DNA from: Methanobacterium_D oryzae | Lineage (GTDB): Archaea; Methanobacteriota; Methanobacteria; Methanobacteriales; Methanobacteriaceae | Direction of reading: 5' to 3' | NCBI RefSeq assembly: GCF_050433505.1 | Contig: NZ_JBNPXC010000001.1 | Coordinates: 1,054,001-1,118,000, forward strand | Length of the DNA: 64,000 bases | In this document: positions 1 to 8,622 of the stretch, in pieces | How the letters are laid out: each line of letters opens with the position of its first letter | Position numbering within the stretch: position 1 is the stretch's first letter | Notes under the pieces: generated by a model | What the model was told of the DNA's origin: nothing | Databases searched by the model: none | What the model saw: only the letters and a program-made list of their open reading frames with translations | Translations under genes and position numbers: made by a program

Positions 1-200
1 AACACTTCGTGTTTGAGTGTTTTCGAACTAAAAAGTTAAAATTTTTTGAGGTTGAGAAATGCTCTGCATTTTTCGAACATTAAAAAATTAAAGATTTTTT
101 ATGCTTTCGAAACTTCGTTTCGTAGCCGGAAAAAATTAAAATTTTTTCCATGCCCCCGAAAACATAATTTTCGAGGACAACAATTTAAAAAAATTGAGGT
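1..200. repeat. Array of short hairpin-forming inverted repeats upstream of infB (array A)
   Basis: At least six small inverted repeats follow one another with few bases between them. Arms and loops: 1-5 with 9-13; AAATGC 57-62 with 66-71; AAAAAAT 82-88 with 94-100; CGAAAC 108-113 with 117-122 (loop TTC); GGAAAAAAT 128-136 with 141-149 (9 bp, loop TAAA); CGAAAA 157-162 with 168-173; CAATTT 181-186 with 191-196 (loop AAAA). The last hairpin runs directly into the GAGGT SD of infB. The array may start before the window. The same architecture recurs at 40791, 41832, 47181 and 49618. Function unknown. Confidence 0.75.
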
Positions 201-207
201 TTAAAAA

Positions 208-1983
208 TTGAAAATAAGATCACCAATAGTTTCTGTACTCGGACACGTGGATCACGGGAAAACAACTCTTTTAGATTTCATAAGAGGTAGTATTATTGCT
301 CAAAAAGAAGCTGGAGGTATAACTCAGCACATAGGAGCAACAGAGATTCCAATGGAAGTCATAGAAGATATTGGTGGCGAATTTCTTAAAAAACTGAACA
401 TAGAAGAGACTATTCCTGGACTTTTCTTTGTAGATACTCCTGGACACGAGGCATTCACCACTCTACGTAAAAGGGGTGGAGCTCTCGCTGATCTGGCTAT
501 ACTAATTGTAGACATAAATGAAGGGTTCAAGCCCCAAACTTATGAGGCTCTAAATATCCTTAAAATGTATAAAACTCCTTTTATAGTTGCAGCGAATAAA
601 ATTGATAAAACGTTCGGATGGCAATCAAATAAAGGTGCTCCATTCTTACAAAGTTTTTCTAAACAACCTCAAAATGTTCAGGAAAAAGTAGAAACTGGTC
701 TTTACGAACTTGTTGGAATCTTGCATGATGAGGGTTTTGAATCTGAAAGATTCGATAGGATAAGTGATTTTGCAAAGCAAATAAGTATTATCCCTATAAG
801 TGCAAAAACAGGTGAAGGAGTACCTGAACTTTTAGCAATGCTAATGGGACTTGCTCGTCAGTACTTAAAGGAACAGCTTAAAATTGAAGAAGATGCTCCG
901 GCAAAGGGAACTATTCTTGAAGTAAAAGAAGAAGTTGGACTTGGAGTAACAATAGATGCTGTAATCTATGATGGAATACTGAAAAAAGACGATACCATTG
1001 CTATCATGACAATGGATAACGTTATAACTACAAATATAAGATCACTTTTAAAACCTCGACCCCTTGAAGAGATAAGGGAATCTAAAAAGAGATTCCAGAA
1101 AGTTGATGAAGTTGTTGCAGCGGCAGGTATTAAGATTGCAGCCCCAAATATAGAAAATGCAGTTGCAGGATCACCTCTACGTGTTGCTAGAGGAAATATT
1201 GACCAAGTAAAAGAAGAAATTTTAAAAGAAATTGAAGATATAAAAATAGATACCGATGAAATGGGTATTGTTGTCAAGGCAGATACACTTGGTTCGCTTG
1301 AAGCACTTGTCACTCTGCTTCGAGATATGAAAGTCCCAATAAGAGCAGCAAATATTGGTGATGTCTCAAGAAGAGATGTGGTAGATGCTGCTATTGTTAA
1401 AAAAGAAGATCCTCTTTATGGAGCTATAGTGGCTTTCAATGTTAAAGTTCTTCCTTCTGCAGCTGAAGAAATAAAGGCTTCGGATATTAAACTTTTCTCT
1501 GCAAATGTTATATATCAATTAACAGAAGACTATCAAGCATGGATAGATGAAGCAAAAGAGAAAAAGAAAAAAGCATATCTTGATGCTATTATAAAGCCAG
1601 CAAAAATAAGAGTAATTCCAAAACTAATCTTTAGAAACAGTAAACCTGCAATCGCAGGTATTGAAGTATTATCTGGTACAATTAAACAGGATTACGGCCT
1701 AATAAGGGGTGACGGGTCAAAAGTTGGAAAAGTTGAAGGAATGCAAGATAAGGGAGATAATTTAAAATCAGTGCCAAGGGGTAAAAAAGTTGCAATGAGC
1801 ATAAAAGATGCAATTTTTGGCAAAAACTTTGATGAAGGGGATGTCCTTTATGTGGATATACCTGAAAATCATTATAAGATCCTCGAGTCAGAGCTTAAAA
1901 ATAAACTTACTGAGGATGAATACGAAACATTAAATGAAATAGTGGATATAAAAAGAAAACAAGACCCAAACTGGGGGATGTAA
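208..1983 (+). CDS. infB: Translation initiation factor aIF5B (IF-2 type GTPase)
   Basis: Ribosomal subunit-joining GTPase, 591 aa. The G domain is N-terminal: P-loop GHVDHGKTT at about residue 12, DTPGHEAF at about 76, NKID at about 131. Beta-barrel domains and the C-terminal part follow. The length fits archaeal aIF5B, which lacks the long N-terminal extension of bacterial IF2. The TTG start at 208 is chosen because GAGGT lies at 196-200 and the G domain begins almost immediately. It heads a row of translation genes (S6e, aIF2-gamma). The upstream sequence is a hairpin array whose last stem ends at the SD, so accessibility of the start could be structured (inference). Confidence 0.97.
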   Translation: MKIRSPIVSVLGHVDHGKTTLLDFIRGSIIAQKEAGGITQHIGATEIPMEVIEDIGGEFLKKLNIEETIPGLFFVDTPGHEAFTTLRKRGGALADLAILIVDINEGFKPQTYEALNILKMYKTPFIVAANKIDKTFGWQSNKGAPFLQSFSKQPQNVQEKVETGLYELVGILHDEGFESERFDRISDFAKQISIIPISAKTGEGVPELLAMLMGLARQYLKEQLKIEEDAPAKGTILEVKEEVGLGVTIDAVIYDGILKKDDTIAIMTMDNVITTNIRSLLKPRPLEEIRESKKRFQKVDEVVAAAGIKIAAPNIENAVAGSPLRVARGNIDQVKEEILKEIEDIKIDTDEMGIVVKADTLGSLEALVTLLRDMKVPIRAANIGDVSRRDVVDAAIVKKEDPLYGAIVAFNVKVLPSAAEEIKASDIKLFSANVIYQLTEDYQAWIDEAKEKKKKAYLDAIIKPAKIRVIPKLIFRNSKPAIAGIEVLSGTIKQDYGLIRGDGSKVGKVEGMQDKGDNLKSVPRGKKVAMSIKDAIFGKNFDEGDVLYVDIPENHYKILESELKNKLTEDEYETLNEIVDIKRKQDPNWGM

Positions 1984-2050
1984 TACTACTATAATCCACA
2001 TTAGACTAATAAAAAAACAATGGATATAGACAATAGATGGAGGAGATAGA

Positions 2051-2434
2051 TTGGCATTTAAATTAGTTATTTCAGAAGGAGAAAAAAGTCATCAAGTTGA
2101 AGTTGACCAAGCACAAACAAAACAGTTAGTTGGTTTAAAAATAGGCGATGAAATTGATGCTTCTTTAGTTGGTTTAAATGGTTACAAACTCAAAATAACT
2201 GGTGGAAGCGATAAAAATGGTTTCCCTATGAAAAGAGATGTTGATGGGCCAAGAAGGATAAGAAGTTTATTATCTGGCGGTCTAGGGTTTGAACCAAAAA
2301 GAGATGGACAGAGAAGAAGAAAAACTGTCCGTGGAAACACAGTTTCTGATGATATAGTTCAAATCAACACAATTGTCACAGAAAAAGGTGCAAAAAGTAT
2401 AGATGAACTTTTAGGTGCTGAAGCAGAAGAATAA
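2051..2434 (+). CDS. rps6e: Ribosomal protein S6e
   Basis: Small-subunit protein eS6, 127 aa, the length of the archaeal form without the phosphorylated eukaryotic tail. The family core is visible: the FPM motif, the DGPRR stretch and SGGLGFEP, followed by RRRKTVRGNT. The TTG start follows GGAGG at 2040-2044. It sits between infB and aIF2-gamma, a common archaeal arrangement. The gaps of about 45-70 bp suggest cotranscription, but this cannot be proved from sequence. Confidence 0.95.
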   Translation: MAFKLVISEGEKSHQVEVDQAQTKQLVGLKIGDEIDASLVGLNGYKLKITGGSDKNGFPMKRDVDGPRRIRSLLSGGLGFEPKRDGQRRRKTVRGNTVSDDIVQINTIVTEKGAKSIDELLGAEAEE

Positions 2435-2479
2435 TTAACTTATTATTAATATTTTAAAATATGGGGTTTAGGTGTAATT

Positions 2480-3703
2480 GTGATACAATCTGAAATAAAT
2501 ATAGGGCTTGTAGGACACGTTGATCATGGTAAAACTACTCTTACAAAGGCTCTATCAGGCATATGGACTGATACTCATAGTGAAGAAACAAAAAGAGGAA
2601 TTTCAATAAGATTAGGTTATGCAGATATAACCTTTAGAAGATGTACAGAGTGCCCAGCTCCTCAATGCTATACTACAGCACTTGTATGTGACAATTGCGG
2701 GTCTGAAACAGAAACATTAAGAAGGGTATCTTTTGTAGATTCTCCGGGACACGAAACCTTGATGGCAACAATGTTATCTGGTGCAGCAATAATGGATGGA
2801 GCAGTTTTAGTAATAGCTGCAAACGAACCATGCCCTCAGCCCCAGACAAAAGAACACCTTATGGCTCTTGATGTTATTGGAGTTAAAAATGTCATAGTAG
2901 TTCAAAATAAAATTGACATTGTTTCCAAAGAAAGAGCTATAGAAAGTTACAATGAAATAAAAGAATTTGTAAAAGGCACATGTGCAGAAGAAGCACCAAT
3001 AATACCAATATCAGCACAACAAGGGGCAAATGTTGATATTCTAATCGAAATGATTCAAGAAAGTATACAAACCCCTGAACGTTTACTAGATAAACCAGCA
3101 AGGATGTACGTTGCCAGATCCTTTGATATAAATAAACCAGGATGCACCCCAGAAAATATCTCTGGAGGAGTAATAGGCGGTTCTCTTATTCAGGGAAAAC
3201 TTAAAATTGGCGATGAAATTGAAATAAAACCAGGTATTCAGATTAAAAGTAAAGGAAAAATGGAATGGATGAGCTTAAGTTCCAAGGTTGTTGGATTAAA
3301 TACAGCCAGTGAACATGTAGAAGAAGTAAATCCTGGAGGACTTATAGGTGTAGGAACAATGCTAGATCCGGCCTTAACCAAAGCCGATTCACTATCTGGA
3401 TCTGTTGCTGGAGAACCAGGAACACTACCACCAATTTTACACAAATTTACCATGGAAACCCATCTTTTAGAAAGAGTTGTAGGTACTAAGGAAGAAAAAG
3501 CTGTTGAACCAATAAAATCTTCAGAACTTCTCATGATAAATATAGGAACCGCAACAACTATTGGTGTTGTAGCAAGTGCCAGAGGAAATACAGCAGATGT
3601 AACCCTTAGATTACCAGTTTGTGCTGAAGAAGGACAAAGAGTAGCCTTAAGCCGACGTGTTGGGGCAAGATGGAGGTTAATTGGATATGGTATCATTAAA
3701 TAA
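2480..3703 (+). CDS. eif2g: Translation initiation factor aIF2 gamma subunit
   Basis: GTPase subunit of the heterotrimer that delivers initiator Met-tRNA, 407 aa. Motifs: GHVDHGKTT near residue 12, a knuckle with CTECPAPQC and CDNCG around residues 54-75, DSPGHE near 88, NKID near 142. Two beta-barrel domains follow and the end is a basic WRLIGYG segment as in the family. The start is GTG at 2480. Its 3' end overlaps by 17 nt the apparent true start (3687) of the next gene, a PIN-domain protein, which suggests translational coupling. Confidence 0.97.
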   Translation: MIQSEINIGLVGHVDHGKTTLTKALSGIWTDTHSEETKRGISIRLGYADITFRRCTECPAPQCYTTALVCDNCGSETETLRRVSFVDSPGHETLMATMLSGAAIMDGAVLVIAANEPCPQPQTKEHLMALDVIGVKNVIVVQNKIDIVSKERAIESYNEIKEFVKGTCAEEAPIIPISAQQGANVDILIEMIQESIQTPERLLDKPARMYVARSFDINKPGCTPENISGGVIGGSLIQGKLKIGDEIEIKPGIQIKSKGKMEWMSLSSKVVGLNTASEHVEEVNPGGLIGVGTMLDPALTKADSLSGSVAGEPGTLPPILHKFTMETHLLERVVGTKEEKAVEPIKSSELLMINIGTATTIGVVASARGNTADVTLRLPVCAEEGQRVALSRRVGARWRLIGYGIIK

Positions 3704-4090
3704 AGAAGCTATCCTTGATGCAAATTTTTTATGATACCTGCTCAATTTCACGTTGATATAATAACTGAACTTGGGCACATTATACCAAATTACAAACTTC
3801 AAGTTCCATCATTTGTTATTGAGGAACTTGAAAACATAAAAAAAAGATCAAAGGGCAAAGCAAGAATTGAAGCATCAATTGCCCTAAAAATAACTGAATC
3901 TCCTGAAATTAATATAATAAATGTTAATTTAAAAAAGAGAGAAAGAGTTGACGATGCTCTTTTAAGAATTTCAAAGGTCTTATGTACAAATGATATTGGA
4001 CTTAAAAGAAGAGCAAAAGAAAGGGGAATTACAGTTATATATTTACGCCAGAAAAATTACCTGGCAGTAGATGGATATTTAGGTTTATAA
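3687..4090 (+). pseudogene. PIN-domain protein with a frame break at T-TTT-TTA (indel or -1 frameshift)
   Basis: The PIN family (VapC/FCF1-like nuclease fold) normally sits just behind aIF2-gamma in archaea. An SD GGAGGT (3672-3677) and ATG at 3687 open MVSLNKEAILDANFL, which holds the first PIN aspartate (LDAN), and then TGA (3732-3734) stops it. The rest (IPAQFHVDIITEL, EEL, a TND motif, 119 codons) continues in the -1 frame from 3731. The break is at 3725-3731, reading T TTT TTA in the first frame. A -1 slip there gives DANFLMIPAQF, agreeing with the family consensus as I remember it, and a full-length protein of about 134 aa. Alternatives are a one-base homopolymer error or a recent pseudogene. 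A start at 3731 lacks an SD and the catalytic Asp. Confidence 0.75.
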
Positions 4091-4147
4091 ACATTTAAAA
4101 TCATTTAATAATAATAAATTTCTTAAAAAAGATTGGAGGATTTATAT

Positions 4148-4672
4148 ATGAATCTTTGGAAGGATTTAGCACCAGGACCATCAGTTCCAGAAGTAGTATA
4201 CGCAGTAATTGAAATACCAAAAGGATCAAGGAACAAATATGAATATGATAAGGATATGGAAGCATTTGCATTGGATAGAGTTTTGTATTCTCCATTTCAC
4301 TACCCTGCAGAATATGGTATAATTCCTAAAACCCTTTATGATGATGGAGATCCAATGGATATTATCGTATTAATGGAACAGCCAACATTCCCCGGATGTG
4401 TAATTGAAACCCGTCCTATCGGAATAATGAGAATGATCGATGGCGATGATAATGATGATAAGATTTTAGGCGTACCTATTAATGATCCAAAATACAATGA
4501 AGTAACTGATATTAATGATGTTCCAAAACATCTATTAGATGAAATTGCACATTTCTTCAAGGAATACAAATATCTTGAAGGAAAAACCACTGAAATTCTG
4601 GGCTGGGAAAATGCCAAAAAAGCATTTGAAGCAGTAGAACATTCCATAGATTTATATAAAAAGATGGATTAA
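4148..4672 (+). CDS. ppa: Inorganic pyrophosphatase (family I)
   Basis: Hydrolyses pyrophosphate to two phosphates, pulling biosynthetic reactions forward in the cytosol. It has 174 aa, the usual family I length. The metal-binding signature DGDPMDIIVL is near residue 60; KYEYDK and the FHYPAEYG segment are typical. ATG at 4148 is preferred over an in-frame TTG at 4133 because GGAGG (4135-4139) sits 8 nt upstream of it. It lies between the PIN gene and rpoE. Confidence 0.96.
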   Translation: MNLWKDLAPGPSVPEVVYAVIEIPKGSRNKYEYDKDMEAFALDRVLYSPFHYPAEYGIIPKTLYDDGDPMDIIVLMEQPTFPGCVIETRPIGIMRMIDGDDNDDKILGVPINDPKYNEVTDINDVPKHLLDEIAHFFKEYKYLEGKTTEILGWENAKKAFEAVEHSIDLYKKMD

Positions 4673-4700
4673 TTTAATACCATCATATGAGGGGTTTTAA

Positions 4701-5270
4701 TTGTATTTAATATCAAAAATTGAAGATACTGTAAGAGTTCCACCAGCATTATTTGAAGAACCATTAGAAGATGTTGCATTTGAACTTCTAAATGAAAACT
4801 ATGTTGGAAAAATCGATAAAAAATTGGGATTGATGGTTACAGTAAAAGAAGTTGAAGAAATAGGTATAGGCAGAGTTATAATGGGTGATGGTGCAGCATA
4901 TCACGATGTCACATTTACAGCCCTTTTCTATAAGCCAGAATTACAAGAAGTTATAGAAGGAGAAGTCATAGAAATAACAGAATTTGGAGCATTCATCCGA
5001 ATGGGGCCTATGGATGGTCTAGTGCATGTATCACAAGTAACTGATGATTACATAAACTATGATGGAAAGAGAGGAGCTTTATTGGGCAAAGAATCTAAAA
5101 AAACCCTTGAAGAAGGTAATAAAGTTCGCGCAAGGATTGTTGCCCTAAGTCTTAAAGGAAAATCATCCAAAGAGACTAAAATAGGCCTTACAATGCGTCA
5201 ACCAGGCCTTGGAAGAGAAGAATGGATTGAAAAAGAGAAAAAGAAAAAAGAGAAAGGGAAGAAGAAATAA
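4701..5270 (+). CDS. rpoE: DNA-directed RNA polymerase subunit E' (Rpo7)
   Basis: Stalk subunit of archaeal RNA polymerase that pairs with Rpo4 and contacts the nascent RNA. It has 189 aa. An N-terminal RNP-like domain (residues about 1-78) is followed by an S1/OB RNA-binding domain (GEVIEITEFGAFIRMG, then DGLVHVSQ) and a lysine-rich tail. The TTG start at 4701 follows GAGGGG. The stop overlaps the start of spt4 (TAATG), indicating translational coupling of these two transcription proteins. Confidence 0.96.
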   Translation: MYLISKIEDTVRVPPALFEEPLEDVAFELLNENYVGKIDKKLGLMVTVKEVEEIGIGRVIMGDGAAYHDVTFTALFYKPELQEVIEGEVIEITEFGAFIRMGPMDGLVHVSQVTDDYINYDGKRGALLGKESKKTLEEGNKVRARIVALSLKGKSSKETKIGLTMRQPGLGREEWIEKEKKKKEKGKKK

Positions 5271-5452
5271 TGGTTATTAAAGCATGTACACGATGTCACA
5301 GGCTGATGGAAGAAGAAAGATGTGCAATATGTAATATCCAAACTTCAAAAAATTGGAGTGGGTTTTTAATAATAATTGATCCAGATAATTCTGGTATTGC
5401 ACAAGAACTTAAAATAACCCTTCCAGGCGAATACGCCCTAAGAGTAAGATAA
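5270..5452 (+). CDS. spt4: Transcription elongation factor Spt4 (RpoE'')
   Basis: Small zinc-ribbon partner of Spt5/NusG, 60 aa. The ribbon is visible as CTRCHR near residue 6 and CAIC near residue 18; the rest is the compact sheet that docks on Spt5 (SKNWSGFLIIIDP). The ATG shares a base with the rpoE stop. This rpoE-spt4 pairing is the standard archaeal order, which fixes the identification despite the small size. Confidence 0.95.
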   Translation: MVIKACTRCHRLMEEERCAICNIQTSKNWSGFLIIIDPDNSGIAQELKITLPGEYALRVR

Positions 5453-5478
5453 CTTTCATAAGATTTTTAGGTCATATA

Positions 5479-5982
5479 GTGTTATTATTAAAAAAAGAAA
5501 GCAGGAAAAAGTTTAAAAAACCATTTGGTAAAATTTATCCTACTTTAGATGACATAAATAAATTAATACTTGAAGATCATTTTATAATCTCCATTGGAGA
5601 TGAAACAACAAATAATCTTTTAAATCATGATATAGTACCTAAAATTGGTATTATAGATAATATAATTGAAAGAAAAACGTCAAAACATAGTATAAAATAT
5701 AATGCCATTATCCTAAATGCAGTTAATCCTCCGGGAACGATAACTGATGAGTTATGGGAGACAATCCAAAAATCTTTTGATATTACCCATAAATCCAATG
5801 TTCTAATTGTTGTGGATGGTGAAGAGGATCTGGCAGTTATTCCCTGTGTTTTAATGGCTCCTGAAGGTTCATTAATACTTTACGGACAGCCAGGAGAGGG
5901 AGTCGTACTTGTTGAAACTGATAAAGTAAAAGAAACAGCAAAAGAAATGCTGAATAACTTTGAGGTTGAAGAAAATAAGTAG
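5479..5982 (+). CDS. GTP-dependent dephospho-CoA kinase (DUF359 family)
   Basis: Catalyses the last step of archaeal coenzyme A synthesis, phosphorylating dephospho-CoA with GTP. The role is known from characterised DUF359 members; here it is assigned by similarity. It has 167 aa. Family segments seen are FGKIYPTLDDI near the N-terminus, ISIGDETT, IGIIDN.IERK, and VVDGEEDLAVIP near residue 112. The start is GTG at 5479. Neighbours are spt4 and rps24e, a common archaeal linkage. Confidence 0.88.
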   Translation: MLLLKKESRKKFKKPFGKIYPTLDDINKLILEDHFIISIGDETTNNLLNHDIVPKIGIIDNIIERKTSKHSIKYNAIILNAVNPPGTITDELWETIQKSFDITHKSNVLIVVDGEEDLAVIPCVLMAPEGSLILYGQPGEGVVLVETDKVKETAKEMLNNFEVEENK

Positions 5983-6033
5983 TATTTTCTGAACTTTGAA
6001 GATATGACTTTGAAGATATGAGGAGGTCAAATA

Positions 6034-6342
6034 ATGGACATAGAAATTAAAGAAAAGACTGAAAATCCACTTTTAAACAGAACTGAAATACACTTTGATT
6101 GCATATACCAAGGAGAATCTACTCCAAAAGTAATAGATGTTAAAAATAAACTTGTTGCATTATTAGATGCAGATAAAAATCTTCTTGTAGTAGATAAAGT
6201 CTTACCTAAATTTGGAGAAGGTAAAGCTGAAGGATATGCAAAAGTATACGATTCAGAGGAAAATTTAAAGGAAATTGAAGCTAAACATGTTTTAGCTAAA
6301 AATCAAGAACCTCAAAAGGATGAAGAATCCGAGGAGGAATAA
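6034..6342 (+). CDS. rps24e: Ribosomal protein S24e
   Basis: Small-subunit protein eS24, 102 aa. The family pattern is clear: an N-terminal strand MDIEIKEKTENPLLNRTE, then KLVALLDAD and FGEGKAEGYAKVY, then an acidic tail. ATG follows GGAGGTCAA. The 3' end is separated from rps27ae by only 2 nt, so the two are presumably cotranscribed and translationally coupled. Confidence 0.95.
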   Translation: MDIEIKEKTENPLLNRTEIHFDCIYQGESTPKVIDVKNKLVALLDADKNLLVVDKVLPKFGEGKAEGYAKVYDSEENLKEIEAKHVLAKNQEPQKDEESEEE

Positions 6343-6344
6343 TA

Positions 6345-6500
6345 ATGAGAAAATGCGACCTTTACGAAGTTAAAGATAACAAACTCGTCAGAAAAAACCC
6401 AGAATGTGTCAGATGCTCACATGGTGTTTTCATGGCAGACCATGGAGACAGATACGCTTGTGGAAAATGTGGATACACACAATGGAAAGGTAAAGAATAA
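6345..6500 (+). CDS. rps27ae: Ribosomal protein S27ae
   Basis: Zinc-ribbon small-subunit protein eS31, 51 aa. The four zinc ligands are visible as C21-x2-C24 and C39-x2-C42 in ECVRCSHG and ACGKCGY. The archaeal form has no ubiquitin fusion, as here. ATG lies 2 nt after the S24e stop, and GAGGAGGAA in the end of rps24e serves as its SD. Confidence 0.95.
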   Translation: MRKCDLYEVKDNKLVRKNPECVRCSHGVFMADHGDRYACGKCGYTQWKGKE

Positions 6501-6541
6501 TTAACTTTTTATTTTTTTATTCAAAATAAGGTGGAAAAACC

Positions 6542-7960
6542 TTGAATTTAAGATCTGGACGGCTAAAGGGGAAGATGAGCCATGAGGCTGCATCTTTTAA
6601 TTCTTCTTTAGAATTTGATAAACGTATTTTTGAAGCTGATATTGAACTTAACACTGCACACACCACTATGCTTGCAAAGCAGGGAATAATTCCTGAAAAA
6701 ACAGCAACAAATATTTTAAAAGCGCTCAAAGACCTTAAAGAAGAAGGTATTGAAGCTCTTGATCTTGATCTTTCAGTTGAAGATATTCATATGGCTGTTG
6801 AAAACTATGTAACTTCGAAAATAGGTGAAGAAGCAGGTTATATGCATACAGCTAAATCAAGAAATGATCAAGTAGCTACAGATCTTAGACTGGTTTTAAA
6901 GAAAGAAATTAAAATCATTGGTTTAAATATACTAAATTTTATTGAAGAAATTATTAATATGGCTGATGAGCATAAAGAAACTATTTTTGTAGGTTATACT
7001 CATCTTCAACATGCTCAACCAACCACATTTGCACATCATTTACTTGCATATGCAAATGCACTAAGAAGAGATTACGAGCGACTGATGGATGCCTATAAAC
7101 GAGTAGATATGAATCCTCTCGGCTCTGCAGCACTTACAACTACAAGTTTTCCTATAGATCGGGAAATGACAACTGAACTTCTTGGATTCAGTAGGATTAT
7201 GGAAAATTCTATTGACGGCGTTAGTTCAAGGGATTTTATAGCTGAAACTGTTTTTTCCCTTTCAATGCTTACTTCTACATTCAGTAAAATATGTGAAGAG
7301 CTTATAAATTGGAGCACATATGAATTTGGAGTTGTTGAGATTGCCTATGAATATTCTTCAACCTCATCAATCATGCCTCAAAAAAAGAATCCTGATATTG
7401 CAGAACTTGCAAGGGCAAAGAGTGCAATTTTAACAGGAGAATTAATGACAATTATGACCATTTTAAAAGCATTACCTTACAGTTATAATAAAGATTTACA
7501 GGAAATAACTCCTCATCTTTGGAATGCTGTAGATAATGCTAAATCAATACTCAGTATCATGCACGGCATGTTATCTACCATAACTTTGAATAAGGAACGT
7601 GCCTCAGAACTTGCAAAATCAAATTTTGCCACTGCAACTGAGTTAGCGGATATACTGGTTCGTGAAAAAAACATGCCATTTAGGACAGCCCATAAAATAG
7701 TTGGAAGAATGGTTACTGTAGCATTAGATGATAATGTTTCTATTGATAATATTGACTTGAAGTTTTTAGATTCTATTTCACAAGAATTATTTGATAAACC
7801 TCTTGATCTTGAGGAGGATTTAATTAGAAAAGCATTAGATCCATTAGAAAATGTTAGGTCAAGAAAAGTAATTGGTGGATCTTCTCCTGAGGCTACTCAG
7901 AACGCTATTTTAAGTTTAAGAACTTTTTTAGAAGATGAATCTGATAAAAATGGATTCTAA
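6542..7960 (+). CDS. argH: Argininosuccinate lyase
   Basis: Splits argininosuccinate into arginine and fumarate, the last step of arginine synthesis. It has 472 aa, the normal length. The fumarase/aspartase superfamily signature SSIMPQKKNPD is near residue 280, with the flexible catalytic-serine loop; TAKSRNDQVATD and YTHLQHAQPTTF are the other two conserved blocks. The TTG start follows AGGTGG. It is a single gene, ending at a hairpin shared with the convergent hsp20. Confidence 0.97.
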   Translation: MNLRSGRLKGKMSHEAASFNSSLEFDKRIFEADIELNTAHTTMLAKQGIIPEKTATNILKALKDLKEEGIEALDLDLSVEDIHMAVENYVTSKIGEEAGYMHTAKSRNDQVATDLRLVLKKEIKIIGLNILNFIEEIINMADEHKETIFVGYTHLQHAQPTTFAHHLLAYANALRRDYERLMDAYKRVDMNPLGSAALTTTSFPIDREMTTELLGFSRIMENSIDGVSSRDFIAETVFSLSMLTSTFSKICEELINWSTYEFGVVEIAYEYSSTSSIMPQKKNPDIAELARAKSAILTGELMTIMTILKALPYSYNKDLQEITPHLWNAVDNAKSILSIMHGMLSTITLNKERASELAKSNFATATELADILVREKNMPFRTAHKIVGRMVTVALDDNVSIDNIDLKFLDSISQELFDKPLDLEEDLIRKALDPLENVRSRKVIGGSSPEATQNAILSLRTFLEDESDKNGF

Positions 7961-8013
7961 TTTATGGTTTTAAAAATATACATTTTATATTGAATTTAAA
8001 AAAATAATTAAGA

Positions 8014-8035
8014 CATTCCTTAAACTTAAGGAATG
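8014..8035. terminator. Bidirectional hairpin between argH and hsp20
   Basis: A 10-bp arm CATTCCTTAA (8014-8023) pairs with 8026-8035 around a 2-nt centre. T- and A-rich tracts flank it on both sides. It lies in the 94-bp gap between two genes that point at each other, so it probably ends both transcripts. Confidence 0.6.
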
Positions 8036-8054
8036 CTATTTAAAATAAGTCAGA

Positions 8055-8510
8055 TTATTTGATTTTCACGCTGAAACTTTCTTCTTTATCTAACTTTGGA
8101 GCTTCAACAGTTAAAACACCGTTTTCGAATGTTGCTTCAGCTTCATCTGCTTGCACTTTTTTAGGGAATCTTACAGTTCTTCTCATAACGCCTTTTTTCC
8201 GGTCATGGATAGTTATATAACTTCCGTGGGGAATTTCGCGTTCTATATCAAAATCAGCTTTAACTTTTAATTTTGATTCAGTAACACGGAGATCTATATC
8301 TTCTTTATTGATTCCCGGTAAATCAACGTGGACAATTATGCTTTCATCAGTTTCGATTATGTCTTTTCCAGGGACAAAAGTGTAGTCTACAATTGATTTT
8401 TCGATGTCATATCTTATATCGTCGATTGTTTTTGCTGTGTCATCAAGCATTCTTTCAATCAAACCTTTCCTATCTAAAATAGTCTTATTTCTATATCTTC
8501 TATGTTTCAT
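8055..8510 (-). CDS. hsp20: Small heat shock protein (Hsp20/alpha-crystallin)
   Basis: ATP-independent holdase chaperone, 151 aa. The alpha-crystallin domain spans about residues 45-150: IIVHVDLPGINKEDIDLRV, then a basic IHDRKKGVMRRTVRFP strand, then NGVLTVEAPK, which holds the conserved (A/G)xLxxxxPK element. An SD GGTGA lies just upstream of the ATG. A TATA-like element lies about 50 bp upstream on the same strand. Confidence 0.95.
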   Translation of the reverse strand: MKHRRYRNKTILDRKGLIERMLDDTAKTIDDIRYDIEKSIVDYTFVPGKDIIETDESIIVHVDLPGINKEDIDLRVTESKLKVKADFDIEREIPHGSYITIHDRKKGVMRRTVRFPKKVQADEAEATFENGVLTVEAPKLDKEESFSVKIK

Positions 8511-8559
8511 TTTTTTTCACCAGCCTCATTTTTGAGTCACTTATTATTATTTTAAAAAA

Positions 8560-8570
8560 AATATAAATAT
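8560..8570 (-). promoter_or_regulatory. Candidate TATA box of hsp20
   Basis: Read on the minus strand the sequence is ATATTTATATT, about 50 bp before the hsp20 ATG. This leaves room for a transcription start and a short leader with the SD. No separate heat-shock operator can be named from this sequence. Confidence 0.5.
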
Positions 8571-8622
8571 TTTCCGATAATCAGGTCTTTAGATATAAAG
8601 TTTGGCAGATGTAGGTAATAGG

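Noticed and set aside
3238..3696. 152-codon minus-strand ORF opposite aIF2-gamma
   Set aside because: Shadow of a conserved GTPase gene, no SD and no family motif.
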